Source: Oidiodendron maius Zn
Taxonomy: Eukaryota > Ascomycota > Leotiomycetes > Myxotrichaceae
Direction of reading: 5' to 3'
DNA length: 64,000 nt
NCBI GenBank assembly: GCA_000827325.1
Contig: KN832880.1
Span: 166,803 to 230,802 of the forward strand
The notes beneath the pieces are model-generated. The model was given only the letters and a program-made list of their open reading frames with translations, was not told the DNA's origin and did no database searches. The position numbers were made by a program, and so were the translations under genes. Below, piece after piece: positions 53,020 to 64,000 of the stretch (the stretch's first letter is position 1; each line of letters begins with the position of its first letter).

Positions 53020-53839
53020 TTACGTAGTATTCGAGTTGTATACTACGCCAGGGCGTCTTTGATTCCGAGATAATTCGAGGGGCGTATTCGCTTAATTCGC
53101 GGCCAATGTCGAGGAATTCGATTCGCCCTTCTCTCCGCCACACTACGCATAATGACATAGCCCAAATCCTAGCTTCCAGATTTAGGGCTTACGGCTGGAA
53201 TAGCACTTCGCTGTAAGATTTAGAAAGATGCAGAGTAAGGAAAATGCGTATGGCTGCCTTCCGAGTTGAAGGCAGACACATGGATTCGCAAAACCTAACT
53301 GCGGATGTACCGTCTTCCGCGCCCTGAATCATATTAGGCCCCGTAATTTTGCAATTTCGAACTGCGACAAGCTGTGCGTGTGCAAGGAAAGATACATATG
53401 AACAGTCATAGTAGCGATGGCAGAAGACACCTTCCAAGGAAGAAAACAACTGGATTCTTCAGGAACACAAATTCTTGCTGTTTATTTCACCAATTGATCT
53501 CCATCCACAGGATCTTCGCCATTGGCGCTCAGGCATGTATCCCGGTTGATTACAGTTGGATATGGGCCATTGGTTGATGCCGTCAAAGAATGCCACGGCA
53601 ATATATTAAAGTCGTATTTTTCTATCTGGAATCGAATGTCCTATAGTGCTATTTCATAGCAGAGCGAGCTGAGTGGGAGTGGCTATACAGACAGTTCACC
53701 ATCTCGTCGACGACCAAGTGGTGGTAACCCAAACGACAAAATCACCAAAAGATAATCTTAGATTCGATTCCTCGGGCAGATATGCTCCTTGATTTAAATC
53801 GCTTTATCTGCCGTTCGGCCTTTCTTGAGAATACAGATG
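53020..53839. other. Interval between hydrolase relic and the first copia element
   Basis: No coding region is recognised. The last five bases before the element (53840-53844, TTAAA) are its target-site duplication. Confidence 0.4.
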
Positions 53840-53844
53840 TTAAA

Positions 53845-54145
53845 TATTGACTAGGGCTTCAAGCACATATGTCACGATGTCTCAGAAGCAGTGGCAATAT
53901 ACGCAATAGCATACGACTGTATAGTCGTAATGGCTTACGCATGTTGCCACATAAGCAGGCTTATAATAAGCGTTGCGCTCTGTAGTCTAAACCCCTTAGT
54001 TGTCTCTGCATCACTTAAGTTATCCACTGCTTTCGGCATTCTGCTATACCGAAAGCCTATAGTCAATATAACTGAGTTTCACCTTGATTCACGATTACAA
54101 CCTGCGCAACACCTTCCTATATTGACCCTTTATTTCTGGCCAATA
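53845..54145 (+). repeat. 5' LTR of copia element 1
   Basis: Starts TATTGACTAGGGCTTCAAGC and ends TGGCCAATA. The following GGTTATAAGCACC at 54146 is the probable primer-binding region; element 2 has a very similar GGTTATAAG at the same place. Confidence 0.92.
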
Positions 54146-54199
54146 GGTTATAAGCACCGGTTACATTAGGAGAAGTCGGAATCACCCAGTTTCAACTCA

Positions 54200-57100
54200 A
54201 GTCACTCGATTATAGCCAATCAAGGCTCCAGCTCGATATTCCTCCCTAAGCCTATATGGCTAGAGGGAGAGGATAACTATAAAGACTAGAAGGATAATAT
54301 AACCCTGTTCCTAGGCTTAAAAGGACTAGCCAAGTTCATCATAAAGGGGTCGATTATACCTGAATCAGATAAAGTCGACTACCAGAAGATGATATATACA
54401 ATGTCAATTAAAGGGTCAGTTCACCCTGAACCAGCTATAGGGCTAAAGGGGGTTACAGATCCAGCCGAAATGATACACCTACTTGACCAGAGGTATACCT
54501 CAACTAGGTAAAACCTTAAGCATAAGTATTTGACTGAATACAATACCCTAAGAGTCGAACACTACAACTCGATTAGCGCGTTTGTCGACCAATACAAGGC
54601 TCTTAAGTCAAAGCTTGATACAATTAGACTACCCCTACTAGAGGAGGTTTATACAATCAACTTTATTGCTCTCCTAGACATGCAGTACCCTATATAGGCA
54701 GACTAGCAAAGGTCTAATATACACAAAATATCACTAACCCTGCTAGACCTTATAGCTGATATCCTGGATAAGTCTCGGAAAGCCGAAAAAGCGACGACTG
54801 TACTATATAGTGGGAAGCCGGACATAAAGAAGGGACACAAGGGTTATAAGAGTAATAAGAATAAGGGTAATACAGTTAAGTATAGCCACTATAAAAAGGA
54901 TAGCTATAATAATAACAGCTGCTAGGCAAAGCACCCTAAACTAAGACCCTCTAGAGGCAAGAACTAGAAGAAGAAGGATGACGATAAAGACAATACTCCA
55001 GTACTCTTAGTAATAGCCCTTTTGACTAAGTCAGGGCTAGACCGACACTCCTGGTGTTTCGATAATAGTGCAGTATTGTATATTATATATATATATACCA
55101 ACTTTAAGTCGTACGCTCCAAACGATAGGTCTTTACCGACTGTATTAATGGCCAATGGACCTGCTAAGCCACTAGGCAGTGGCACAGTCAGAATAGAGAT
55201 TGAGGGTGTTGATGGCAAGCCTCTGAAGCTAGAGCTAAAGGATATATTGCATTTACCCTCTACACTAATCAACCTCTTCTCTAGACAGCTATTTAAAAAA
55301 AGCACTAGAAAAGGCTACCTTAAGAAGGGAGTCCTCTACACTAGTAGCAATAAACCAGTAGCTCTGATCGAGACTACTAAGTCAGGGCACTTCCTAAAGG
55401 TAGTAAAGGAGCCTATGTTTATATATATATTATTAAGCTTAGTGAGCTTAAAGCTAAAGCTCTTAGACCTATAGTATAGACGTCTACTATATACCTCAAT
55501 TGATAGGGTAAAAGAGACAGTACAGATAACAAAGGGTATATCGATTAAAGCCAGCCAATCAGAGCTAGAGCTAGAGCCAGACCTATACCGTATATACCAG
55601 GTAGCTAATTCAATTTGGAATATATTATATATACCTCAACTAAGGTAACAGAATGTATTTAAGTTAGTATATATCGATATTAAGAAAATATCACTAGTCA
55701 GCTTCAATAGCCATATATAGGCTAGCCTATTCATAGATAATATAATATATACTAGGTAGGCCTAGTCCTATAAGAATAAGGGTGATATATATCATTTAAT
55801 TATATATTTCAACCAACTAGTTAAGATATAGTGGAATACCACTATAAAGGTATATTGGATTAATAGGGGTAAGGAGTATAGTAGATATAAGCTAGTCCAG
55901 CACCTAAAGAAGTATAGTATACTATCTGAGATCACTACTCCCTATATACTAGAATAGAATAGTATTATAGAGTATACAAACTATATAATATTTAGTAAGG
56001 TAAGGAGTGCTATTAAGGACTCTGATCTACCACTAGAATTATGGCCTGAAATACTACTAGGAGTAGTATACATTACGAATTGTATAGCTACCTCATCACT
56101 TAATAAGATAACTCTAGCAGAAGCATTTAAACGCTAGGTTAAACCAGGACTACAAGACACTAACTACTTGCTAGATATCAGCTACCTATATATCCTAGGC
56201 TATAAGGTGTATATAAATATCCCTAAGGAAAGACAGGTCAAGAGTATAAAGCTAGCCCCTTATATAGAGGAAGGCTACCTAGTAGGGTTTAAGGGGAGTA
56301 AGATATACCGTGTCTACCTCCTAGGCAGGGCTTAAAAGATCATATAATCATTATACTATATATTCGATAAATCAGAGCCTCTAGAAGACCTAGAAACCCC
56401 TGAAAACACGGATAATTTAACCTGACTACTAGAGGAAATCAGATATATCCCTAAAGCTACTAGCTAAAGGGAAGACAGTAGCCTTAATCAGGAATACAAC
56501 CCCCTCTCGACTATAGTAGTCGATATAAAGGTAGATCAGGAGGATAGTGATAGTGACCCTAATACTAATCTAGTACCTATATCTAGAGGGAGAGGTCGAC
56601 CAAAAGGATCAAAGAATAAGCTAAAAGCTTCAGCACTATCAACTATTTAACTAGGTTTAGAGACACCTAGTCGGATAGGACTACCTAATCAAATCAATCA
56701 AGAGGAGCCTAGTCAGGGGTATAAGGAGGTACCTCAAGGTAGCCAGGATTATCCTCCCCTAGATCTCTCAAACCAACGGATCACTCGATTATATACCCAG
56801 GGTAATCCAGCCCTATTTGCAACTGCCTTACTAGCTATACAGGTTAGCGGATATATAGCAGCTATTACAGACCGTAAGGAACCAAAAACACTCCAGGAGG
56901 CTAAGGACTCACCTGACTGGCCAGAGTGGCTGGAAGCTATATATACAGAGCTAAGGTCCTTAATTAAAAATAACACCTGGAGAGCTATATCAGTTAGCAA
57001 CAGCTGCCTTAAAGCCCAGGGCAAGAAGCCTCTAGATACTAAGTAGGTATTCAAGATCAAGCATAGTACCGATAACCAGATTATCTAGTATAAGGTACGC

Positions 57101-58480
57101 TAGGTAGTCAAAGGATATAAACAACAATACAGCCTAGATTATAATCAAACCTTTACTAGCGTTGTATATACAGCCATCTGGAGGATTGTCCTAGGGCTAG
57201 CAGCAGCAAACAACTAGGCAGTCAATCAGATAGACATTAAATCAGCCTTCCTATATAGCAATATTGACAAAGAGGTTTATATTAACCTGCCTAATAGCTA
57301 GGAGCTATTCCCTGATATATTCAAACTAGGGGAAACAGCCCTATTACTCCAAAAGGCTCTATATAGTCTGAAACAGTCACCTCGGCTCTAGCAACTTACC
57401 CTAAAAGCAGCACTTAAAAGACTAGGATACCTGCCCTTAGTTGCAGATCAATATATATATCGATATACTGATATAGGCTTAATAATCGTTATATATATAG
57501 ACAATTTCCTGCTGATCGGACTGCAAGGGGAGGAGCTTAAGAAGCTGAAGCAGCAGCTATTAAAGGCCTTTGATATAAAGGACCTAGGCAAGTGCCAATA
57601 CTTCTTAGGGGTCAGGATTATATAGGATAGACAGAGGCACCAGGTTACCCTCTATCAGGATATATATATACACAAGACTCTAGATCAGTACAGTATACTA
57701 GAATACAGGGCTGTATCAATACCCCTTGATCCAGGAGCCAGCAAATCGCTAGTCCCCTACTAGGGAACAGCCTCCAAGGATCAAATCAAGCTCTATCAGT
57801 CTCTGATTGGGCGAATTAACTATCTAGCCACTCAAACAAGGTATAATATTGCATTCACAGCCTCTATATTATCATAATTCCTAGTTAATCCAGCACCAGC
57901 TTATATTAAGTCAGCTAAGAGGGCCCTACAATACCTTAAGGGGACTATAATGTATGGGATTATCCTTAGAGGGCTGAAATACAGCCTGTACAACCTGGAT
58001 ATTCGACTATATACAGACTTAGACTACACTAGGGACCATAATACATACAGGTCGACCAGTAGATATATAACCTTTATGGCAGGAGGGCCAGTATCATGGC
58101 AATCGAAGCGACAGTCAGTAGTTGCTTAGTCTAGTATAGAGGCTGAGTATATAGCTATATCAGAATCAGCTAAGGAGGGAGCCTGGATTCGATACCTTCT
58201 AGAGGGATTAGAATATAAGGGTCAGGACTTAGACCCTATTACCCTATATGGGGACAACCAGGGTGCACTCTCATTGGCTGAGAACCCTACCTTTTATCGC
58301 GGAAGCAAGCATATAGCTGTCCGATACCACCTAATACACCAGGAAGTCGAAGAGGGTAGGCTATAACTAGCCTACATACCTACAGACTGTATGCCAGCTG
58401 ATAGCCTAACTAAGGTCCTGAAATCACTAGCATATACAAGGTTCATAAGACTCCTGATGCTGGTAAAGGAGGTCAAATAA
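54200..58480 (+). pseudogene. Gag-Pol remnant of copia element 1
   Basis: Gag-like sequence (about 54260-54960) contains KLDTIRLPLLEEVY. The protease region (55040-55180) has lost its active triad (Asp-Asn-Ser where Asp-Ser-Gly is expected). An integrase region spans about 55590-56340 with only short open pieces. Reverse transcriptase (about 56880-57700) shows QIDIKSAFLYSNIDKEVYI, LYSLKQSPRL and the catalytic block as YIDN, changed from YVDD. RNase H (57990-58480) includes TDLDYTRD and SIEAEYIAISESA. Stops are scattered every 20-60 codons. Order PR-INT-RT-RH defines copia. Confidence 0.9.
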
Positions 58481-58531
58481 GGAGGGTATTCGAGGTGTTT
58501 TTACTCAAATATATATATTCAGCCAGGGGAG

Positions 58532-58832
58532 TATTGACTAGGGCTTCAAGCATATATGTTACGATGTCTCAGAAGCAGTGGCAATATACGCAATAGCATA
58601 CGACTATATAGTCGTAATGGCTTACACATGTTGCCACATAAGCAGGCTTATAATAAGCGTTACGCTCTATAGTCTAAACCCCTTAGTTGTCTCTGCATCA
58701 CTTAAGTTATCCACTGCTTTCGGCATTCTGCTATGCCGAAAGCCTATAGTCAATATAACTGAGTTTCACCTTGATTCACGATTACGACCTGCGCAACACC
58801 TTCCTATATTGACCCTTTATTTCTGGCCAATA
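58532..58832 (+). repeat. 3' LTR of copia element 1
   Basis: Same length as the 5' LTR and nearly identical. Visible differences are almost all C/T or G/A (for example CACATATGTCACG against CATATATGTTACG). A purine-rich tract (AATAAGGAGGG, about 58477-58487) lies upstream as polypurine primer. Confidence 0.92.
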
Positions 58833-59080
58833 TTAAATAATTCTCCCTTAAATCATCTAACGTCCCGAAGGCAAGTCAGCCCTATGTAACGGACATCGTA
58901 CTAATCGGATTACAAATGGAACCAAGTAGAAGGCGAAGCGAACTCTATACACAGTAAGCTCGAGAGTTATCTTCACTAAGAGTGTCATGGGCATAGAGCA
59001 GTTTCGTAAAAACTTTCTAAGGCAACAGTGTCGGGTCTGCCAGGTGGCTTACTTTAGTAGATGTGCTTTCGCGACGTAAG

Positions 59081-59355
59081 TGTTGATGGATGCTGACTAA
59101 TGTGGCAGAGTGGCAACTGGCATCCGACTACGGCTTGATTTGGTGGTGATAACATGTATTCAACATCATGTTATAAGAGCAGGACATTCCGATATTCGGC
59201 ACCGAATATCGGCATAACCACTGAATCTTCGAATATATAAGGAGGCTATTCAGACGCTCTATAGTTAGTTATTCGAGTCAAAATATCAGCTGTATTCGAT
59301 CCTATATACTTAGTAATATATTGCTTCAACCAATCAAAAGTGACCTTCTACAACA
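59081..59355 (+). repeat. 5' LTR of copia element 2
   Basis: 275 bp, beginning TGTTGATGGATGCTGAC and ending CTACAACA, with the usual TG...CA ends within a TGTTG/CAACA inverted repeat. A palindromic stretch around ATATTCGGCACCGAATAT lies at about 59193-59210. GGTTATAAGACC follows as the probable primer-binding site. Confidence 0.88.
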
Positions 59356-59456
59356 GGTTATAAGACCTGGAGTCGTTTATACTGTTCTTATATAATATAT
59401 ATACCTGAATCCAGCTTATATATATCAACTCCCTGAGCCTGATATATCCCCTTAAT

Positions 59457-62400
59457 ATGGAGGATATTAATACAACTAAACCGAAGCTTCTAAAGCTTAA
59501 TAGGACGAATTACCGGATCTGGTTAGCTTAGTTAAAAGCCTACTTTAAGAGTAAGAGGCTTTAGATAGTGGCCTCTAAGGGCCTAAAACAACTCCTGAAT
59601 ACAGATCCTAAAGCCTACTTCAAGGATATCGTGAAAGCAGCCAGGGAGGACCTGGCTAAGAACAAAAGAAGACCCAGAAGGCTGCCTTGAGCGGGTAGTC
59701 TTACTGAAGAGGGACCCCTAGGGACCCCTAGAGGGACTCCAGTACCCGGCGCAGCTGCAGTAATCAGCTCAGCAGGCACTGACGAAGGATCATCCAGCCT
59801 TACAGATGATGAGGTGTATATACGGGCTGAAAAAGAAGCCGAAACAGAGCGCCTTCAGGACGCCAGCGCTAGGGCGATCCTAATTAGGGCCTGTAACAAC
59901 GACGTTGGAGCGAATATAATAAACAAGACTATAGCAAAAGAGCAGCTGGACTTCCTAAAGCTGCTATATACACCCCTAGGTTATCAGCAGCTTAGTATAA
60001 AGCTAACTGCCTTTTAGGGCTATATACCACCGGAAGGGTCAAAGATTATAGATATTTACTGTGATTTGAACGAGCTTCAAATAGATATTGCACTAATATC
60101 CCTAGAGGATAAGCTATCTGAAAACAACAAGATTACTAGGTTCTTTATAGCTGTAAGGGCTTTGAATAAGGAGTATTTGAACCTAGTTATCTCTACTGAG
60201 ATAAATAACCCTAACCTCGGTTTTGAAGCAATTACAGTACACTTTACTGATCTAGAGTGCTGTATTATGGCTGATATAGACCCCCGGAAAGAAGTAAGAG
60301 AGAAAGCTTACAGAGCTTCCGAGGGGGACCAGAAGGGCCTTAATAATAAGGGCTCAAATAAGAAGAGAGGCTTTATAGGAGAGTGCTTCTACTGCAAGAA
60401 GAAAGGCTACAAAACTGCTGAATGCAGGAAGAAGAAGAAGGATAAGGAGGAGGGCAAACTGACTGATTCAGGGCCCTCAATAGGTCCTTTACCTACCCTA
60501 TTAGGGAGTAGGGGACTCTTACTACCTCTGAAGCCAGCTGATAGGCTATACAGGGCTAATCGGACTGAAGAAGCTATATGGTTTGCTACTGCCAGCCTAG
60601 AGCCTGAGATCGAGTAGGTAATCGATTTAGGGTGTACTAGATATATAACCTTTACTAGGGAAGCCTTTAATAAGGACTACTAGTAGTTAAGGGTACTGAT
60701 TATAATCAATATAGCTAACGGGGCTAAGATTAGGGCTATTGGATATAGGTCAATTACAGCCTGTATTGTACTACCAGGCAGTAAAGAGAGGAATATCAGA
60801 ATAACCGATGTCTTATATATTCCGGACCTAGCTGGGAGCCTGTTATCCGTTATATAGTTCCAGGATAAAGGAATCCTAATCAGGATAACCCTAGCTAATA
60901 AAATGCTTATTGAGAAGGACTATAAGGTGATAGGAGTTGCTGCTAGATGTGGTAGATCCTATATGCTAAATATAGCTAGCAGGGCTAATTCAGGGGAGTA
61001 TGTATATACTGCAGCGGAGGTTGATGTAGATACCTGGCACCGTCGATTCAGCCACCTGGAGTTCAGCACGCTCAAGGGGATTGAGGATATGATTATAGGC
61101 CTAAAGAGACAGCTCCCTAGCTGTAGCCGTGATGACTGTAGCATATGCAGCGTTACAAAGGCTGTAAGGGTGATCAACTGTAAGCAACTAGAGAGGGCCA
61201 CTAGACCCTTAGAACGTATACACTCCGATATCTAGAGTCCTATCAGTATACCAGAAAGGCTAGGAGCTATATATTTCATCAGCTTTATAGACGACTTTAC
61301 CTGTAAAGTATAGATATATCTGATGAAGAACTGAAGGATCTTACAGGCTGTATTTCTACAATTTAAGGCTGAAAGAGAGCTAGAACAATATATAAAGGGA
61401 TATAAGATCTAGAGACTTCGGTATAATAATGTAAGCGAATATCATGCTTTAGGTGATGAAACAGAGGGTATCTAGTTCGAGTATATAATAATGTATATAT
61501 ATAAACAGATTGGAGTTGTAGAACGGTTAAATCGAACCCTGGTTTAAATAGGCTATAGTATAATTGAGGACGCTAAGCTACTGTACTAGTTATAGGGCGA
61601 TACAGTCGAAACTGCATATTACCTGTATAACTGTATGCTAATAGGGCTGAAAGGATTGACTCTAGAAGAAGTATATAGTGGTAAAAGACCTGATATAAGC
61701 CACCTATAGGCTTACAGGTGCTTAGCTTACGCCTATATTCCAGCTAAGACTAGGGAATATAAGATAGAGCCAAGAGCTGTATATACCTGCTTGATTGGAT
61801 ATATACCAACTAGCTAGCAATATAAGCTGTTTGAGCCTGTTAAGTCGAATGTTATTATATCGACAGCGCTAAAGATTGTTAAGGATAAGAGGGTCGAAAT
61901 AACCTAGTAGGAGCTAGAAGGTAATGTTGTTATACCCTTTGATCTGATATATTGAGATATTAGTGGTGTAGAGACGTTAGAAATTAGTCGCCTAAATTAC
62001 CCAACTAGGACTAGATAGCCGATTAGTTATACAGCTAGCGAGAGCGCTAAACCCGATTCGGTATGAAACTCTCAAAATACCACAGGTTAAAATATTAAGG
62101 GTTATAACCCTCCTAGCGTAACACTATATAACTAGCCATCCAGGGCTAAACCTGAAGCCTAACATAATATACCTTCAACTAGTACGATCCCTGAAGCAGA
62201 GCCTGAAGGGCTAGAAGAGTCAGAAGAACTAGAAGAACTAGCTAATAAAGCTAATGAAACACCTCCTGAACCCCGGTGTAGTGGCCGGGAGCGCCGTCCT
62301 ATTGTATGATTCGATAATATATATATTGCTAGTAAAGGGATCAATATACCTGTAACGTTTGAAGAGGCTATATCTGATCTAGTATACCAGCAGGAGTGGA

Positions 62401-63926
62401 AGGAGGCTATAAAGGCTGAATTGGACAAGCTTATAGCTTTAAACACCTAGAAGGTCGTCTGGCTGCTACCGGGCTGTAAGAAAGTCGGTAACAAGTAGGT
62501 CTTTACGGTCAAATACATGCCTATAGGCCTGATTGATTACTTCAAGGCTAGGCTAGTTGCTTAGGGCTTCTTACAGAAGCGCAGTCTTGATTATAAGGAG
62601 ACCTTTTTACTCACCTTATAGGCTGATTCCCTGAGGTTACTGCTGGCTGTAGGCAATGCAAAGGGGCTAGTGATGCATTAAGTAGATGTAGCTAGTATAT
62701 ACCCGAATTCAAAGCTGTATACAACGATATATATACGGATCCCTAAGGGATTTGATATCTGTAAGTTCCAGGACTTCAAGGATATTCCTGAAGAGGATAT
62801 TATACTGTAGGTTATTCAATCACTTTACAGGCTGAAGCAATCCGGCTAAAAGTGGTATATTGAGGCCTGTATAGAGCTAAAGGACCTAGGATTCGATCCG
62901 TGTTATTATAATCCAAGTGTCTTTGCTAACCTGATATGTTTAATACTGATTGGACTATATATCGACGATATATTGATCCTAGGGGCAGACCCTCTAGAGG
63001 TTAAGAAGGTGATCCAGGGGATATCTTCTAAGTGGAAGATTAAGGATATAGGCGATATAAGCCAGATCCTAGGGCTTCAAGTGACCCGGGATAAGGAGAA
63101 TTGGATCCTATAGATCAGTCAGAAGCTATATATTCAAGCCCTGATCCAGGAGCTTGGAATACAGGCAGCCAGGGCTATGAATACACCTGTTACGGACTGT
63201 AACACGCTGTTTGAAGCTAAACCAGAGGAACAGCTTACAGATCAGCACTAGTATCAGAAGCTGATCGGCTATATCAACTGGCTAGCAGGCTGTATAAGGC
63301 TAGATATCCAATATCTGGCTAGAAAGTTGAGTCAACACTACACTATACCAACTATAAGGCACTGGAACGCTGCCCTACAGGCCATAAGATACCTGCTAGG
63401 GACCGAAGACTATGCTGTCACCTATAGGGCTGGTAAGGGGGCAGAGACTAAGCTTCAAGGATACTGTAACGCTGATTATACCGGTAATATCGATAATCAG
63501 CGTTCAATATCAGGTCACATATTCTTCCTGGGCAGTGGCCTAGTAACCTGGAGCTTAATGAAGCAACGCTGCATATCAACTTCAACTGCTGAAGCTGAGT
63601 ATATTGCACTTACGGATACAGCTAAGCAGGCTATATAGATTAGGGGGCTCCTGAGGGAGCTAAATCTTACTGAATATCTACTGCCTGGTTTGGCCGTACC
63701 GATATTTAGTGATAACCAGGCCTGTATATCAGTGGCAGGGGATCTGGTTGCGTACCGAAGAACCAAGCACTTCGATATACGATATCACTATATTAGGGAG
63801 CTGGTTAGTTCTGGAAAGGTCTCTGTCGACTATATCAACACCACGGATATGATTACAGACATCCTAACTAAGCCCTTACCCTTAGCTGCCTTTCGGCGCT
63901 ACATCCAGGGGGCCTACAAGCTTTAG
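59457..63926 (+). pseudogene. Gag-Pol remnant of copia element 2
   Basis: Gag starts at ATG 59457; its zinc knuckle (about 60385-60430) reads CFYCKKKGYKTAEC, with the metal-binding His replaced by Tyr. The protease motif is Asp-Leu-Gly instead of Asp-Ser-Gly (60620). Integrase shows the HHCC zinc site (WHRRFSHLEF...CSRDDCSIC, about 61035-61150). Reverse transcriptase keeps YIDD (about 62960). RNase H spans 63460-63900 with AEAEYIALTDTAKQ and FSDNQACISV. Frame is interrupted mostly by TAG; one TGA occurs near 61334. Non-autonomous. Confidence 0.88.
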
Positions 63927-63987
63927 GCCCGTAAAACGGATCGAATATAAGGCAGTGATTTAACTATATAACGTCCTAAAAGGGGGC

Positions 63988-64000
63988 TATTGATGGATAC
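63988..64000 (+). repeat. Start of the 3' LTR of copia element 2
   Basis: TATTGATGGATAC follows a polypurine tract (AAAAGGGGGC) and matches the first 13 bases of the 5' LTR with two G-to-A changes, both at TpG. Confidence 0.8.

Larger units (their letters stand above)
53845..58832 (+). mobile_element. Ty1/copia LTR retrotransposon, full length, decayed
   Basis: The element is 4988 bp: two 301 bp LTRs and an internal region with gag, protease, integrase, reverse transcriptase and RNase H in copia order. A 5 bp TTAAA target duplication (53840-53844, 58833-58837) flanks it. The LTRs begin TATTG and end CAATA, which looks like the canonical TGTTG...CAACA after G-to-A and C-to-T change. Dozens of nonsense codons, nearly all TAG, riddle every domain, as expected after repeat-induced point mutation. 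It cannot move on its own. Confidence 0.93.
59081..64000 (+). mobile_element. Second Ty1/copia retrotransposon, cut by the window end
   Basis: The 5' LTR starts only 248 bp after element 1. The internal region holds gag, protease, integrase, reverse transcriptase and RNase H in copia order. The 3' LTR is entered for only 13 bases before the window ends, so target duplication cannot be checked. It is less decayed than element 1: open frames of 180 codons survive, though TAG codons still break each domain. It is a different family from element 1 in LTR and protein sequence. Confidence 0.9.

Noticed and set aside
1-64000. tRNA or rRNA genes
   Set aside because: I looked for the conserved A/B box pattern and rRNA blocks by eye and saw no convincing case; a covariance-model search would be decisive.

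Overview
The window is nuclear DNA of a filamentous ascomycete (Pezizomycotina). The grounds are genes with many 42-86 bp GT-AG introns, fungal-only families (HET, RTA1, PTH11-like receptor, UstYa/DUF3328, Zn2Cys6 regulators, NLP, unspecific peroxygenase) and retroelements riddled with nonsense codons of the kind produced by RIP. I cannot name the genus. Most gene models below are my own hand-spliced reconstructions; in each the exon lengths sum to a whole number of codons.

Layout. 1-4.3 kb: remnants of an aspartic protease and a broken DHA14-type MFS pump, with one small two-exon gene between the pump fragments. 4.6-10 kb: two secreted phosphatases on the minus strand (acid sphingomyelinase-like; histidine acid phosphatase-like). 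11-15 kb: an intact MFS transporter, an F-box-like protein and a broken oligopeptide transporter. 15.7-20 kb, minus strand: an EasG-like NAD(P)-binding reductase, a RidA-like protein and a Zn2Cys6 regulator. 20.8-25.4 kb: a compact RiPP-type locus with a secreted precursor carrying seven Kex2-type repeats, flanked by two UstYa-family membrane oxidases. 26.6-29 kb: a small membrane protein and ankyrin debris. 29.9-41.9 kb: a secreted BBE-type oxidase, a PTH11-like receptor, a HET gene with one internal stop, and a divergent RTA1 / Zn2Cys6 pair. 42-53 kb: a pogo relic, a GNAT acetyltransferase, ankyrin debris, a nearly whole Tc1/mariner element, a necrosis-inducing-like protein, a heme peroxygenase and a dead secreted hydrolase. 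53.8-64 kb: two Ty1/copia elements back to back, the first complete with LTRs and a TTAAA target duplication, the second cut by the window end.

How the genes work together. The clearest functional unit is the RiPP-type locus. The precursor would enter the secretory pathway, be cut after Lys-Arg into copies of one 12-residue peptide, and be oxidised by the two UstYa-type proteins. The peptide has no Tyr, Trp, Phe, His or Cys, which sets it apart from the classical UstYa products. The regulator at 18.5-20 kb and the EasG-like and RidA-like genes could belong to the same metabolic island, but only position suggests this. The RTA1 exporter and its divergent regulator form a second plausible unit. 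The right end is a transposon sink where several genes have decayed.
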